NCBI GenBank assembly: GCA_050486105.1
Contig: JBJHCR010000170.1
Span: forward strand, 1-13,939
Direction: 5' to 3'
Length of the DNA stretch: 13,939 nt
DNA from: JAEXNA01 sp050486105
GTDB taxonomy: Bacteria > Vulcanimicrobiota > Xenobia > Xenobiales > JADMJV01
Shown: piece by piece, positions 7,066 through 13,939 of the stretch
How the letters are laid out: the number at the start of each line of letters is the position of its first letter
Numbering within the stretch: the first letter of the stretch is position 1
Position numbers and translations under genes: made by a program
Notes under the pieces: generated by a model
Told to the model about the DNA's origin: nothing
What the model saw: the letters and a program-made list of their open reading frames with translations, nothing else
The model's database searches: none

Positions 7066-8294
7066 CGGATGTTCGCTTTCTTAAGAAAATTTGCCAGGTC
7101 ATCGTAGAAGCCGTCCTGGTTGGCAAAATTGACGTAGTTCTTGGAGCGGCGGAGCCATTCGGTGGTGGAAGGTTTTCTCTTTTTCAGGGCCTGCTCAAAG
7201 TCGACACCGGTGATGGAACGGAGGTTTCCGGTCTTGAGAGCTTCAGATAGGGCGCTCTCGGTGGCTTGCTCCACCAACTGAGCCAAGTCGGCTCCCGAGA
7301 AGAGCTCGGTTTTCTTAGCCAAGGATTGCCAGTCTATAGAGCCGTCCATCTTGCGCCTTCGGGTATGAAGTTTCAGAATCTCGGCCCGGGCTTTCGTGTC
7401 GGGCGGGGGCACAAAAAGTAAACGATCAAAGCGTCCCGGACGGCGGAGGGCGGTGTCCACCGACCATGGCTCGTTGGTAGCCCCGAGCACCAAGAGCTTT
7501 TCGTTGCGCGCCCCAATACCGTCCATTTCGGTGAGCAGTTGGGTGACCATCAGACGATGTGAGGAAGAGTCGATTCGGCCCCGCTTGCCCCCAATAGCAT
7601 CGACCTCATCAATGAACAAGACGCTGGGAGCCGCAGCTCGAGCCGTTTGGAAGATCTTGGCCAGGTTCTTTTCCGAATTGCCCACATACATATCGAGGAT
7701 CTCGTTGAGAGCCACCGAGAAAAAATTGGCTCCGAGTTCTCCGGCGGTGGCGCGGGCCAGATGGGTCTTACCGCAACCTGGGGGCCCATACAGCAAGATA
7801 CCACCTCCGACCTTCTTGCCGTAGGCTTCATAGATATCGGGGCGTTGCATGGGGTAGAGGATCTGCAATCGCACCTGCTCCTTCACTTCCTCCATGCCCC
7901 CTAGGTCTTCGAAGGTGACTTCGGGTACTTTTCGCTCCCCAATGAGATCGTCGGGGAGTTCTCCCTCTAGCCTGCCGACATTGGACAGGCGCAGAGTTTC
8001 CTTGGGTGCGAGATCAGCCTCGAAGCTTTCGTCGATCAATGAGGGATCGATGGCGATAGCTTGCCGGTACAGTTGCTCGGCTCTGGCCTTATCACCCTTG
8101 ACCCAAGCCGCTCGCGCCGAAGCGAAGAGTCCCAAGGGACGTTCTGAAGTGGTCAAGAGAGGAGAGACGACGGAGGTGATCTCTTCATACCTTCGGGCTT
8201 TGACCAGTTCCCTGACCAGATGGGCACGCAAGACGTTGTTCTCAGGGGTCAATTTCAGAGCTTCGAACAGAGGCTTCAAATGATCGCTATCCAT
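7062..8294 (-). CDS. Cdc48/VPS4-like AAA+ ATPase with N-terminal TPR-like region
   Basis: The 410-aa protein has one AAA+ module. Features are Walker A GPPGCGKTH (170-178), a pore-loop region MYVGNSEKN (202-210), Walker B VLFIDEVDAI (225-234), sensor 1 GATNEPW (271-277) and the arginine-finger stretch RRPGRFDRLL (284-293). Ahead of it, residues 1-90 form helical repeats ending with a TPR-like unit (AEQLYRQAIAIDP). The short DLGGMEEVKEQVR linker is typical of Cdc48, FtsH and VPS4 relatives. No peptidase motif (HEXXH) is present, so it is an unfoldase or remodelling ATPase rather than a protease. The C-terminal tail PSTTEWLRRSKNYVNF recalls the end helix of single-module AAA proteins. An in-frame TTG two codons upstream (8300) is an alternative start. 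The TPR/membrane gene is fused to it by an ATGA overlap, suggesting a substrate-recruiting partner. Confidence 0.9.
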   Translation of the reverse strand: MDSDHLKPLFEALKLTPENNVLRAHLVRELVKARRYEEITSVVSPLLTTSERPLGLFASARAAWVKGDKARAEQLYRQAIAIDPSLIDESFEADLAPKETLRLSNVGRLEGELPDDLIGERKVPEVTFEDLGGMEEVKEQVRLQILYPMQRPDIYEAYGKKVGGGILLYGPPGCGKTHLARATAGELGANFFSVALNEILDMYVGNSEKNLAKIFQTARAAAPSVLFIDEVDAIGGKRGRIDSSSHRLMVTQLLTEMDGIGARNEKLLVLGATNEPWSVDTALRRPGRFDRLLFVPPPDTKARAEILKLHTRRRKMDGSIDWQSLAKKTELFSGADLAQLVEQATESALSEALKTGNLRSITGVDFEQALKKRKPSTTEWLRRSKNYVNFANQDGFYDDLANFLKKANIR

Positions 8295-8364
8295 GACCAA
8301 TCCGCTTCCCTAAGCAAATCTCAGTGTCCTGGTTCTCTCTAGGTGTTTCCCGCTTCAAGTTCCC

Positions 8365-9453
8365 TCAATACAAAGGATAGGCTTGGGGGCGGCTCTTGGC
8401 GATTCCCCAGACCGGAAGGTTGGCTCTTCGGATGGCACTTAGAACAGCCTCCTCATCAGGAGTCCAAGTCAAACCAGGTTCACTGAAGCAGATCACTGTA
8501 TCGATCTGCCCTAGAAGGCCTGTCAGATGAGGAGCGATGCTGGCATCCACAATAGAGATGCGATCGTTTTCCGGGGGAAGCAAGCGCCGTCCGAGGGCCT
8601 GGCTGAGATGAGCCGGGAGATGAGGCTGAAGGCCAACAGGGGCAAAGTTGACTGAGGGGCACCAAGCGATGCTCATGAGAAATTCCCCGACTTCTCCACC
8701 GTTAGAAACCCATTCGGTGAGGCCGACACAGGAGCGGTCGTCTCCGGTGAGAAGCCGGGTGAGGTAGCCTTCCTTGAGATCGAGGTCGAAGAGGTCGACT
8801 TTTTGGCCTCGCTCAGCAAAGTGGCTGGAGAGTTGCTAGCTGAAGGCAGCTCGTGCCTCCTGACGCGGACTCAGCTCAGGACTCATGATCAGGAATCGTC
8901 TTGGGTGGTGGCTACTGCATTCCAGGATCTGCCCGATGACTAGGTCCAACAGCGGAAAGTTTCTCGGGTCTACCCGAACGGAACCGGAGGCGGGCCTGCT
9001 TTGCCCTAACGAGGAGTCCGCTTCAGCAGGTGGTTGGCTAACCTTAGGAGGCGTGGGTCTAACGAAGAGAACTCCGAGTAAACCGAAGACCGCGATGATG
9101 TTGAGCAATCCTGTCCAAGCGCTGATCCTGGGTGTGAGCGTTTTCAGGGAGATCTTGAATTCCGGAATGGTCTCGCCGGGGTTCTCGCTTTCCCATAGAG
9201 CTTGAGCTTGGTGTGCCAGGATCCGCTGAGCCAAAGCCTCGTCGGTTGCTTCCACGGCCAATTCAACAGTCTCCTCGCTTCCCAGGCTCACAACTGCGCT
9301 GGCCAAATATCGAGGTTGATGGGTCTGGGGCGTGATGGCCCGACTGAGAAAGACGCAACACAGACAGGCCAAGGCACCCAAAAGACACAGTGCACGGCCA
9401 GACCCGGCGATACCAAACGGAGAACCCCTCACAGTCCTGAGAAGGTTCGCCAT
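8365..9453 (-). pseudogene. Wzc/CpsD-like polysaccharide co-polymerase with degenerate P-loop, interrupted by in-frame TAG
   Basis: The frame encodes 205 residues, then TAG at 8836-8838, then 156 residues in the same frame to TGA at 8365. There is no frameshift. Two membrane spans (about 21-38 and 112-132) bracket a short periplasmic loop, followed by a Pro-rich linker, as in Wzz/Wzc chain-length regulators. The cytoplasmic part keeps RRFLIMSPEL and VDLFDLDLKEG, the Walker A' strand of bacterial tyrosine kinases (LLIDaDLR). The GKST of Walker A aligns with ARAA (200-203), so ATP binding should be lost even without the stop. The amber codon replaces one residue just before the Q-L pair that aligns with NL of typical NLA. 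Starts at ATG 9453, or TTG 9465 with a better GAGGA. It sits in a polysaccharide cluster 67 bp after a sugar dehydrogenase. Could be a nonsense mutation, sequencing error or readthrough. Confidence 0.75.
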
Positions 9454-9520
9454 CTTTCTCAGCAAGTCTTTCCTCGGCCCTGGTTTTTGTGCAAATGTTG
9501 TTTTCGCCTGGGGTTTGGCC

Positions 9521-10489
9521 TCATAATTCGACCGCGCAAATCTTGCCCTGATTCTGCAGGGATTGTTGAGCGCTCTCCAAGACGGCAAGGACCTCCAAGC
9601 CGTTGCGTCCGTCGGTGAGCGGCGGTCGGCGGCTTTTCAGGCTGTCCAAGTAGGCTTGGCATTCAAGCTTCAAGGGTTCTCCGTTGGAAAATGGGACCTC
9701 CTTACCCTCGCCTCGGATGGGCACTGGTTCTCCTTGCTGCCACTCAACTCTTTGATTATACAGCTTCAGACGGCTTGTCACCCCATCGAAAACCGCCATT
9801 TTTTCCGTTCCCACCACCACCAATCGCTGCTCCTTGAACGGATGTAGCCACGAAACAAAGATGTGACCACGGACCCCGTTGGGATAGCGAAGATTGGTCA
9901 CTGTCACATCGGCGTTATCGGAACTAACGTAAGCCCCTCCAAAGGCGGCCACCGCCGTAGGCATCTCTCCCACTAGGCGATTCATCAGGGCCACATCGTG
10001 TGGGGCAAAGCTCCAGAGAATGTTCTCTTCCCTACGGACTTTGCCGAGACTGACACGATTGCTGTACAGGTAGCAGAGGTTTCCCAGCTCGCCCGTTCGG
10101 ACCAGTTCGGCAAGCTTGACGCATCCGGGATGGTATTCCAGAATGTGCCCGACCATCAAGATGCGATCGTCGGCTAGGCTCACCAGTTCCCTTCCTTGAT
10201 CCAGTGTTAAGGCCAGAGGTTTCTCCACAAAGACGTCTTTACCAGCCTGCAGGGCACGGCCGACCAGCTGGTGGTGGGTGACAGCGGGAGTTGCGATGGC
10301 GAGAGCTGAAACCTCGTGAGCTAGGGCCTCTTCAAAGGTTTCGAGCAGAGGTATGCCTGGAGCTACGCGCTCGGCTTGGGCTCGATTCTCGGGGTTCATG
10401 TCGCAAACGTAGGCGAGGGCTCCCAGCTCAAAAAAATTTCGAGCCAAGTTTTTGCCCCAATAACCGCAACCGATCAGGCCAACTTTCAT
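9521..10489 (-). CDS. Gfo/Idh/MocA-family sugar dehydrogenase (WbpB/WlbA-like)
   Basis: The 322-aa protein opens with a Rossmann nucleotide-binding motif, MKVGLIGCGYWGKNLARNFF. It contains the family signature EKPLALTLDQG at 89-99 with the conserved EKP lysine K90, and H164 in SFAPHDVALM near the sugar. It therefore oxidises or reduces a sugar or nucleotide-sugar using NAD(P). The closest known context is WbpB/WlbA, which oxidises C3 of UDP-N-acetylglucosaminuronate after WbpA. The flanking 6-dehydrogenase at 10553-11905 supports that reading, but the exact sugar is not shown. ATG 10489 has a clear GGAG 7 bases upstream. The longer frame to 10537 contains the N-run and is not credible. It is probably cotranscribed with the Wzc-like gene after it. 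Confidence 0.9.
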   Translation of the reverse strand: MKVGLIGCGYWGKNLARNFFELGALAYVCDMNPENRAQAERVAPGIPLLETFEEALAHEVSALAIATPAVTHHQLVGRALQAGKDVFVEKPLALTLDQGRELVSLADDRILMVGHILEYHPGCVKLAELVRTGELGNLCYLYSNRVSLGKVRREENILWSFAPHDVALMNRLVGEMPTAVAAFGGAYVSSDNADVTVTNLRYPNGVRGHIFVSWLHPFKEQRLVVVGTEKMAVFDGVTSRLKLYNQRVEWQQGEPVPIRGEGKEVPFSNGEPLKLECQAYLDSLKSRRPPLTDGRNGLEVLAVLESAQQSLQNQGKICAVEL

Positions 10490-10524
10490 CGTATTTCTCC
10501 TTGTCTTGGCCTGGACTGGCCGCA

Positions 10525-10534
10525 NNNNNNNNNN
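10525..10534. other. Assembly gap (ten Ns)
   Basis: Ten Ns lie between the two sugar dehydrogenase genes, 18 bp downstream of the 6-dehydrogenase stop. The exact number ten usually marks a scaffold join of estimated or arbitrary size. The true spacing, and even the adjacency of the two genes, is therefore not proven by this sequence alone. Confidence 0.98.
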
Positions 10535-10552
10535 CACAGATTTTCTGAGGCT

Positions 10553-11905
10553 TCAGCGGTCTTCTGAGCCTAGGGGTCCGGCACCAAGAACGGTCACCTG
10601 GCTTGGGAGAGTCAAGCCCCGAGTGACCCCGCGGGTATCGACCACTTTGGGTGCCAGGCTACAGAGGCCTGCTAAGTCCATGGTCTGGTGAACGGTGACT
10701 AGAATCACCAAATCAAAGACTCGAGAGGTCGTCAGCTTTTCGGACCTCATCAGGGACCCGTCTCGGAGCTTAAGTTCGGAAACGAGTGGGTCGTAGTAGC
10801 TGACTGTGGCTCCTCGCTTTTGTAAGAGTTCCAGAATACGCAAGGCCGGAGACTCTCGATAGTCACTGATATTGGGTTTGTAGGCGGCTCCCACGACCAG
10901 AACTTGAGCCGTTTTCAGTCCTTTCTCGCCCAAGGCCTCCCCTGCCATCTCCACCACGTGGCGAGGCATGGCCGAATTCAGTTCGCCTGCCAATTCAATG
11001 AATCGAGTTCGAAAATCGAACTCACGAGCTTTCCAGGACAAGTAGAAAGGGTCTAGAGGTATACAATGCCCCCCGATCCCTGGGCCCGGCCAAAATGGCA
11101 TGAATCCATAAGGTTTGGAGCTTGCCAGTTCTATGATTTCCCAGACGTCGAGGTCCATGGCTCGACAGATCAAAGCTAGCTCGTTGACCAGAGCTATATT
11201 CACCGAGCGAAAAATATTTTCAAACAGCTTTTCCATTTCCGCCGCCCGGGTGGAGGACGCCCTCTTTACCAGTTCTGAACTCCCGAGTAACTTTTCGTAA
11301 ACTAGGGCAGCCAGCTCGGCACACTGAGCGGTGGCTCCTCCGATCACCTTGGGAGTGTTCGTGGAATTGTAGTGAGGATTGCCTGGGTCCACTCGCTCCG
11401 GGCTGAAAGCAAGAAAGTAGTCCTGGCCCACGTTTTGCACCCGCCCACCAGTCTCGATGTTGGGCCGGACCACCTCCTCGGTGGTGCCTGGATAGGTGGT
11501 GCTCTCCAGAATCACCAGGGACCCTGCCTGCAGGAACTGCCCGATTTTTTGACTCACGCTCTCCACATAGGAAATGTCAGGTTCCAGGTTGCGGGTCAGG
11601 GGTGTAGGAACACAAATAATGGCCACATCAGATTCGGCGATCACCGAAAAATCCGTGGTGGCTTGCAATCGATTCAATAAGCCGGGAAGGTCATCGGTCT
11701 GAGGGTCGATATAGTCGACTCCCTGATTCACCGATTCAACTTTGCTCGGATTGTCCTCGATCCCGAACACTTTGAAGCCTCGGGAGGCCAACCCCTTGGC
11801 CAGTGGCAACCCCACATAGCCCAACCCAATGACGGCGAACTTGGCCTCAGTGCTTTGAAGCTTTCTCTTGAGGATGTCGAGGGTGGTGTCAGCCTTAGCA
11901 CTCAA
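10553..11905 (-). CDS. Nucleotide-sugar 6-dehydrogenase (UDP-GlcNAc/UDP-ManNAc type, WbpA-like)
   Basis: The 450-aa protein has the NAD-binding VIGLGYVGLP (25-34), the CVPTPL loop (98-103), ESTTYPGTTEE (134-144), and the catalytic cysteine C281 in PGPGIGGHCIPLDP (273-286). It ends with a second Rossmann-like half containing VLVVGAAYKPNISDYRESPA. Length and motifs fit UDP-glucose/GDP-mannose dehydrogenases that oxidise C6 to a uronic acid with two NAD+. The ESTTYPGTTE wording and LTRNLEPDISYV are typical of the UDP-N-acetylhexosamine branch (WbpA, TviB), not UDP-glucose enzymes. Pairing with the WbpB-like gene suggests a di-N-acetylated uronic acid for a surface glycan. The start is TTG (11905); AGGT lies 8 bases upstream and no early ATG exists. 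Confidence 0.9.
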   Translation of the reverse strand: MSAKADTTLDILKRKLQSTEAKFAVIGLGYVGLPLAKGLASRGFKVFGIEDNPSKVESVNQGVDYIDPQTDDLPGLLNRLQATTDFSVIAESDVAIICVPTPLTRNLEPDISYVESVSQKIGQFLQAGSLVILESTTYPGTTEEVVRPNIETGGRVQNVGQDYFLAFSPERVDPGNPHYNSTNTPKVIGGATAQCAELAALVYEKLLGSSELVKRASSTRAAEMEKLFENIFRSVNIALVNELALICRAMDLDVWEIIELASSKPYGFMPFWPGPGIGGHCIPLDPFYLSWKAREFDFRTRFIELAGELNSAMPRHVVEMAGEALGEKGLKTAQVLVVGAAYKPNISDYRESPALRILELLQKRGATVSYYDPLVSELKLRDGSLMRSEKLTTSRVFDLVILVTVHQTMDLAGLCSLAPKVVDTRGVTRGLTLPSQVTVLGAGPLGSEDR

Positions 11906-12036
11906 AGGGTGGACCTACTTTCTTGCGTGGCTCGCAGCCGGAACGGAAAAGTCCTACCTTTAAGCGGGATCTCCTTCCTCTTGAGTTCTTCCCGATGAGA
12001 ATCCAAGTCATTTGGAGAGGACGAGGTTCGGCGCCT

Positions 12037-12909
12037 TTAAGTTCGGCTCTTGTGAGTAAAGGTGTGAGGATTGTTCACCGGTCCGAATCCCAGACGAAAG
12101 TCAACTTTGTCTGCCAGTTCGGGATGATCGATGAACGGGTTGCGAACTCCCTGGATCTTCTCGATAGAAGCGTTGCGATGTCTCTCATAGTCGGAAACCG
12201 GATACTCCCGATGCCACTCTAGGAGTTGAGGTAGGTGGTCTACCGTCATCTCGGTGTCCCGGTCGCCAACTTGCCCTGGATAGCGTGTGACGAAATACAG
12301 GACCGCTCGGGCCGTTTCACCCTTACCGGCGTGAGGTTCAAAAATTCGCCTCTGTTCATCGACCATCCCGCAAGAAGGGACACCTGTTCCATCTTCAAGA
12401 GGTTCTAAGGGATAGTTGGATCGGATGGCGTTGCACTGTATCTCTTCGGTGAACAGATGGTGTAGGTCGCCGCGCATGGGCTCCTTTTTCTGGAACCAGG
12501 ACTGTGGCACCACGTGTTCAGCGTTGTAGTTGGTCAGTTCGCGGGTGGCTGGGCCCTCGTAATCCTCTTCGTTCTTGGGACCTTCGCCGCTGTACAGATA
12601 GTAAAGGCCGCCGTCTGGCCGGCGGTCCACCACGGGATACAAGTGCTCGCGGGGCTTGTATTTCTGCGGCCGATGATTCTTCTTGAGGTGTTTATTCAGT
12701 TCGAGAAAAATTTCATCGCCTTGACCTTTTTCAAAAGTGTCCTGAATGGGGGAGTAGAATTGCTCTCGCTTTAGGGCATCGCCTTCTTCGTCATAGTAGT
12801 CCTGGCCGAGCCCCACCGAACCCGGCTCGATGAGCGATTCGGGAGCGGTCTGCCGACTTGACGAGGTCGAAAAAAGTGACGAGGGGACACTGCTTGGAGC
12901 GATAAACAT
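12037..12909 (-). CDS. Endonuclease I (EndA/NucM-type) family nuclease, paralogue 2
   Basis: The 290-aa protein has the full endonuclease I core: EHVVPQSWF (131-139), GDLHHLF (147-153), QCNAIRSN (158-165), then EPHAGKGETARAVLYFVTRYP and EWHREYPVSDYERHRN followed by IQGVRNPFIDHPELA. The core is closely similar to paralogue 1 at 4283-5332, and EHVVPQSWF is identical. The metal-binding histidine and asparagine of this beta-beta-alpha fold are kept, so activity is expected. The leader MFIAPSSVPSSLFS is Ser/Pro rich, not a classical signal peptide, although EndA-type enzymes are usually periplasmic or secreted. C159 and C180 align with C232 and C256 of paralogue 1. The ATG follows AGGAAGG at a rather long distance. 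The 131 bp between its stop and the dehydrogenase start hold no convincing gene or terminator. Confidence 0.9.
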   Translation of the reverse strand: MFIAPSSVPSSLFSTSSSRQTAPESLIEPGSVGLGQDYYDEEGDALKREQFYSPIQDTFEKGQGDEIFLELNKHLKKNHRPQKYKPREHLYPVVDRRPDGGLYYLYSGEGPKNEEDYEGPATRELTNYNAEHVVPQSWFQKKEPMRGDLHHLFTEEIQCNAIRSNYPLEPLEDGTGVPSCGMVDEQRRIFEPHAGKGETARAVLYFVTRYPGQVGDRDTEMTVDHLPQLLEWHREYPVSDYERHRNASIEKIQGVRNPFIDHPELADKVDFRLGFGPVNNPHTFTHKSRT

Positions 12910-12984
12910 AAGTAGACAGACCTTCCTATGAAGGATAGTACTGTCGGATAGAACCCTGAAAGTTACAACGGAGTTAACGAAGCT

Positions 12985-13698
12985 TCAATTCCGATGTTCA
13001 CCCTCCACGGGAGCGTCGGTGATCTTCAAGAATTCTTCGATAGTCTGCTCTATAAATCTTGGAATATGAGCGTCGGAGATGTTCTTCAATAGGGATAAGC
13101 TTACGTTGTCTCTAGTGAGAGCACACAATTCATAGGTTCGCCCGCCTTTACTTCCGATGTGTTGGACCACGAACAATTGGGCCAAGTCGGAAACCCTCAC
13201 TTCCGGCACTTTCCCCCAAGGCAGAGGCCCGTGGGTCATCTTGATCCGATGAGAGTCCACCAAGATCTCGGTGCTATTCAAAAGCTCGGCCAAGGCGGTA
13301 TACCCCACTCCAATTCCGACAGCGACATGGAGCAGAGGGAAAACCAGAGCCATGACTTCGATGCTCGGAGCCGACAGGGCAGCGGCGTACCAAACCACCA
13401 GAAAGCCGTTCCAGAAGGTGGCGAAGAAAAGGAGAAAAATCGCCTGGGGACCCATCCATTTCCTGGTGAGTCGCAACTCCTGGGTCCCCCGGGGGGTTAC
13501 CGTCACGGACTTAGGTTGAGGAATCTTTGGCTTGGCCCGAGGAGGAGGCGAAACGGTAGAACCTCCGCTGCTTCCTAATTGAGGGGACAGGTCGAAAACT
13601 TTATCGCACCACAAGCACCGTCCCACCATGCGATCTAGGTTGACGTCGGCAGCGGTGAGTCGCCGCTCACACTGTATGCATTTGAGTTCTGTGTTCAT
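12985..13698 (-). CDS. Zinc-ribbon, two-span membrane protein of unknown function
   Basis: The 237-aa protein begins with a zinc ribbon, C7-x2-C10 and C28-x2-C31 (KCIQCERR and GRCLWCDK). A low-complexity Ser/Pro linker follows (42-65). Two membrane spans lie at about 86-108 and 115-138. A C-terminal soluble part starts ILVDSHRIKMTHGPLPWGK, a beta-rich run resembling the PH-like domain seen after double spans in many bacterial membrane proteins. No enzyme motif is visible. ATG 13698 was chosen over the open frame to 13761 because GAGG lies five bases upstream and the zinc ribbon starts soon after it. The zinc ribbon should face the cytoplasm. It is 75 bp upstream of endonuclease 2 and may share its transcript. 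The name is descriptive; I do not recognise a characterised homologue. Confidence 0.8.
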   Translation of the reverse strand: MNTELKCIQCERRLTAADVNLDRMVGRCLWCDKVFDLSPQLGSSGGSTVSPPPRAKPKIPQPKSVTVTPRGTQELRLTRKWMGPQAIFLLFFATFWNGFLVVWYAAALSAPSIEVMALVFPLLHVAVGIGVGYTALAELLNSTEILVDSHRIKMTHGPLPWGKVPEVRVSDLAQLFVVQHIGSKGGRTYELCALTRDNVSLSLLKNISDAHIPRFIEQTIEEFLKITDAPVEGEHRN

Positions 13699-13713
13699 GG
13701 GCCCTCTGCTCGA

Positions 13714-13723
13714 ATTTCGAAAT
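13714..13723. promoter_or_regulatory. 10-bp perfect palindrome upstream of the zinc-ribbon gene
   Basis: ATTTCGAAAT reads the same on both strands and lies 16 bp upstream of the ATG at 13698, next to its ribosome site. It could be a small operator, but a palindrome this short can arise by chance. Confidence 0.2.
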
Positions 13724-13846
13724 AAGCCATTATTGACACATGAAATTTCTCTATCGGGCAAAATTCTCCTGGCTGGTTTGAAGTTCAGTGGCTAGTGCAA
13801 CGTCCGTGAAGTTCGTCCCTACCAATTGTGGTCAGGCGCCGGGAAC

Positions 13847-13882
13847 CCGCGCTTGCGTGGGTGGCCGCGCTTGCGTGGGTGT
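13847..13882. repeat. Two tandem 18-bp hairpin units (REP-like)
   Basis: CCGCGCTTGCGTGGGTGG at 13847-13864 is followed directly by CCGCGCTTGCGTGGGTGT at 13865-13882, 17 of 18 positions identical. Each unit folds as CCGCG-CTTG-CGTGG with one G-T pair; the first can add a C-G pair. A longer arm, CTTGCG and CGCAAG (13870-13888), gives the second unit an alternative fold. Tandem short imperfect palindromes between genes are typical of repetitive extragenic palindromic (REP) elements. No other copy is seen in this window. Confidence 0.7.
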
Positions 13883-13939
13883 CGCAAGGAGAAGTGAACG
13901 CTTAATACCAGGCGTATTTGAGTGAGATTCGACGCCGCG

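Larger units (their letters stand above)
13699..13939. other. Gene-free right end upstream of the zinc-ribbon gene
   Basis: No ORF with a start, ribosome site and family resemblance was found here. The stretch holds the Shine-Dalgarno of the zinc-ribbon gene, a 10-bp palindrome at 13714-13723 and the tandem hairpin units at 13847-13882. Two minus-strand frames stay open for about 35-40 codons from the edge, but one translates into a repetitive Arg/Pro/His-rich tail produced by the hairpin repeat. That is a sign of non-coding repeat rather than a gene end. The promoter of the zinc-ribbon gene should be here, but I see no clear -35/-10 pair. Confidence 0.6.

Noticed and set aside
8836..8838. 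TAG read as a genome-wide recoded amino acid
   Set aside because: TAG terminates the decarboxylase gene at 1741-1743 at the expected family end, so general reassignment is unlikely.
11895..12011. 38-aa minus-strand ORF between endonuclease 2 and the 6-dehydrogenase
   Set aside because: No ribosome binding site, strongly basic unpatterned sequence, and it overlaps the start of the dehydrogenase gene.
12921..12934. CCTTC-CTAT-GAAGG palindrome upstream of endonuclease 2
   Set aside because: Arms are only 5 bp and overlap the AGGAAGG ribosome site; spacing differs from the 5354-5377 repeat, so a shared operator is not supported.
13733..13738. Plus-strand TTGACA resembling a -35 box
   Set aside because: No acceptable -10 hexamer lies 15-19 bp downstream and no plus-strand gene follows.
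13832..13939. Minus-strand open frame entering from the right edge, possible C-terminus of a gene
   Set aside because: Only 35 codons, with a repeated TQARPPTQAR tail generated by the hairpin repeat; no family resemblance can be judged.
1..13939. CRISPR array, tRNA, rRNA, IS element, riboswitch or factor-independent terminator
   Set aside because: No regularly spaced repeats, no transposase-like protein, no tRNA-like fold and no hairpin with a following T-run were seen by eye.

Overview
This looks like a draft (probably metagenome-assembled) chromosomal segment from an uncultured bacterium; a run of ten Ns at 10525-10534 marks an assembly join. Roughly half the bases are G or C. Genes are tightly packed, nearly all on the minus strand, with 4-bp overlaps, weak Shine-Dalgarno sites and some TTG starts. 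The neighbourhood of thymidylate kinase, an R3H/SpoIIIAA-like ATPase and an Orn/Lys/Arg decarboxylase resembles arrangements in Cyanobacteria, Firmicutes and related uncultured lineages (Melainabacteria, Eremiobacterota). I cannot name the phylum with confidence. No phage, IS, CRISPR, tRNA or rRNA was seen.

Left block (1-5332, all minus, read right to left): endonuclease I paralogue 1, S-adenosylmethionine hydroxide adenosyltransferase, a 69-aa unknown protein, a PLP-dependent Orn/Lys/Arg decarboxylase, an R3H-domain SpoIIIAA-like ATPase, and the first 30 codons of tmk. Spacings are 15 to 40 bp, so this is probably one transcript joining housekeeping nucleotide functions to SAM and polyamine chemistry.

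Centre: a lone plus-strand PilZ-like gene (5456-5782) lies divergent from endonuclease 1, across a spacer holding a 7-bp inverted repeat. Its stop codon overlaps, inside a shared TTAA, the stop of a TPR/membrane protein gene (5779-7065, minus). That gene is translationally coupled (ATGA) to a Cdc48/VPS4-like AAA+ ATPase gene (7062-8294) whose own N-terminus looks TPR-like.

Right block (8365-13698, minus): a zinc-ribbon membrane protein, endonuclease I paralogue 2, a UDP-sugar 6-dehydrogenase, a Gfo/Idh/MocA dehydrogenase (together resembling a WbpA/WbpB amino-uronic acid pathway), and a Wzc/CpsD-like polysaccharide co-polymerase. The last lacks a Walker A lysine and is cut by one in-frame amber codon. 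The right end (13699-13939) has no convincing gene but carries two tandem 18-bp hairpin units resembling a REP-type extragenic repeat.

The most unusual items are the amber-interrupted pseudo-kinase, the coupled AAA+/TPR-membrane pair, and the two endonuclease I paralogues without classical signal peptides.
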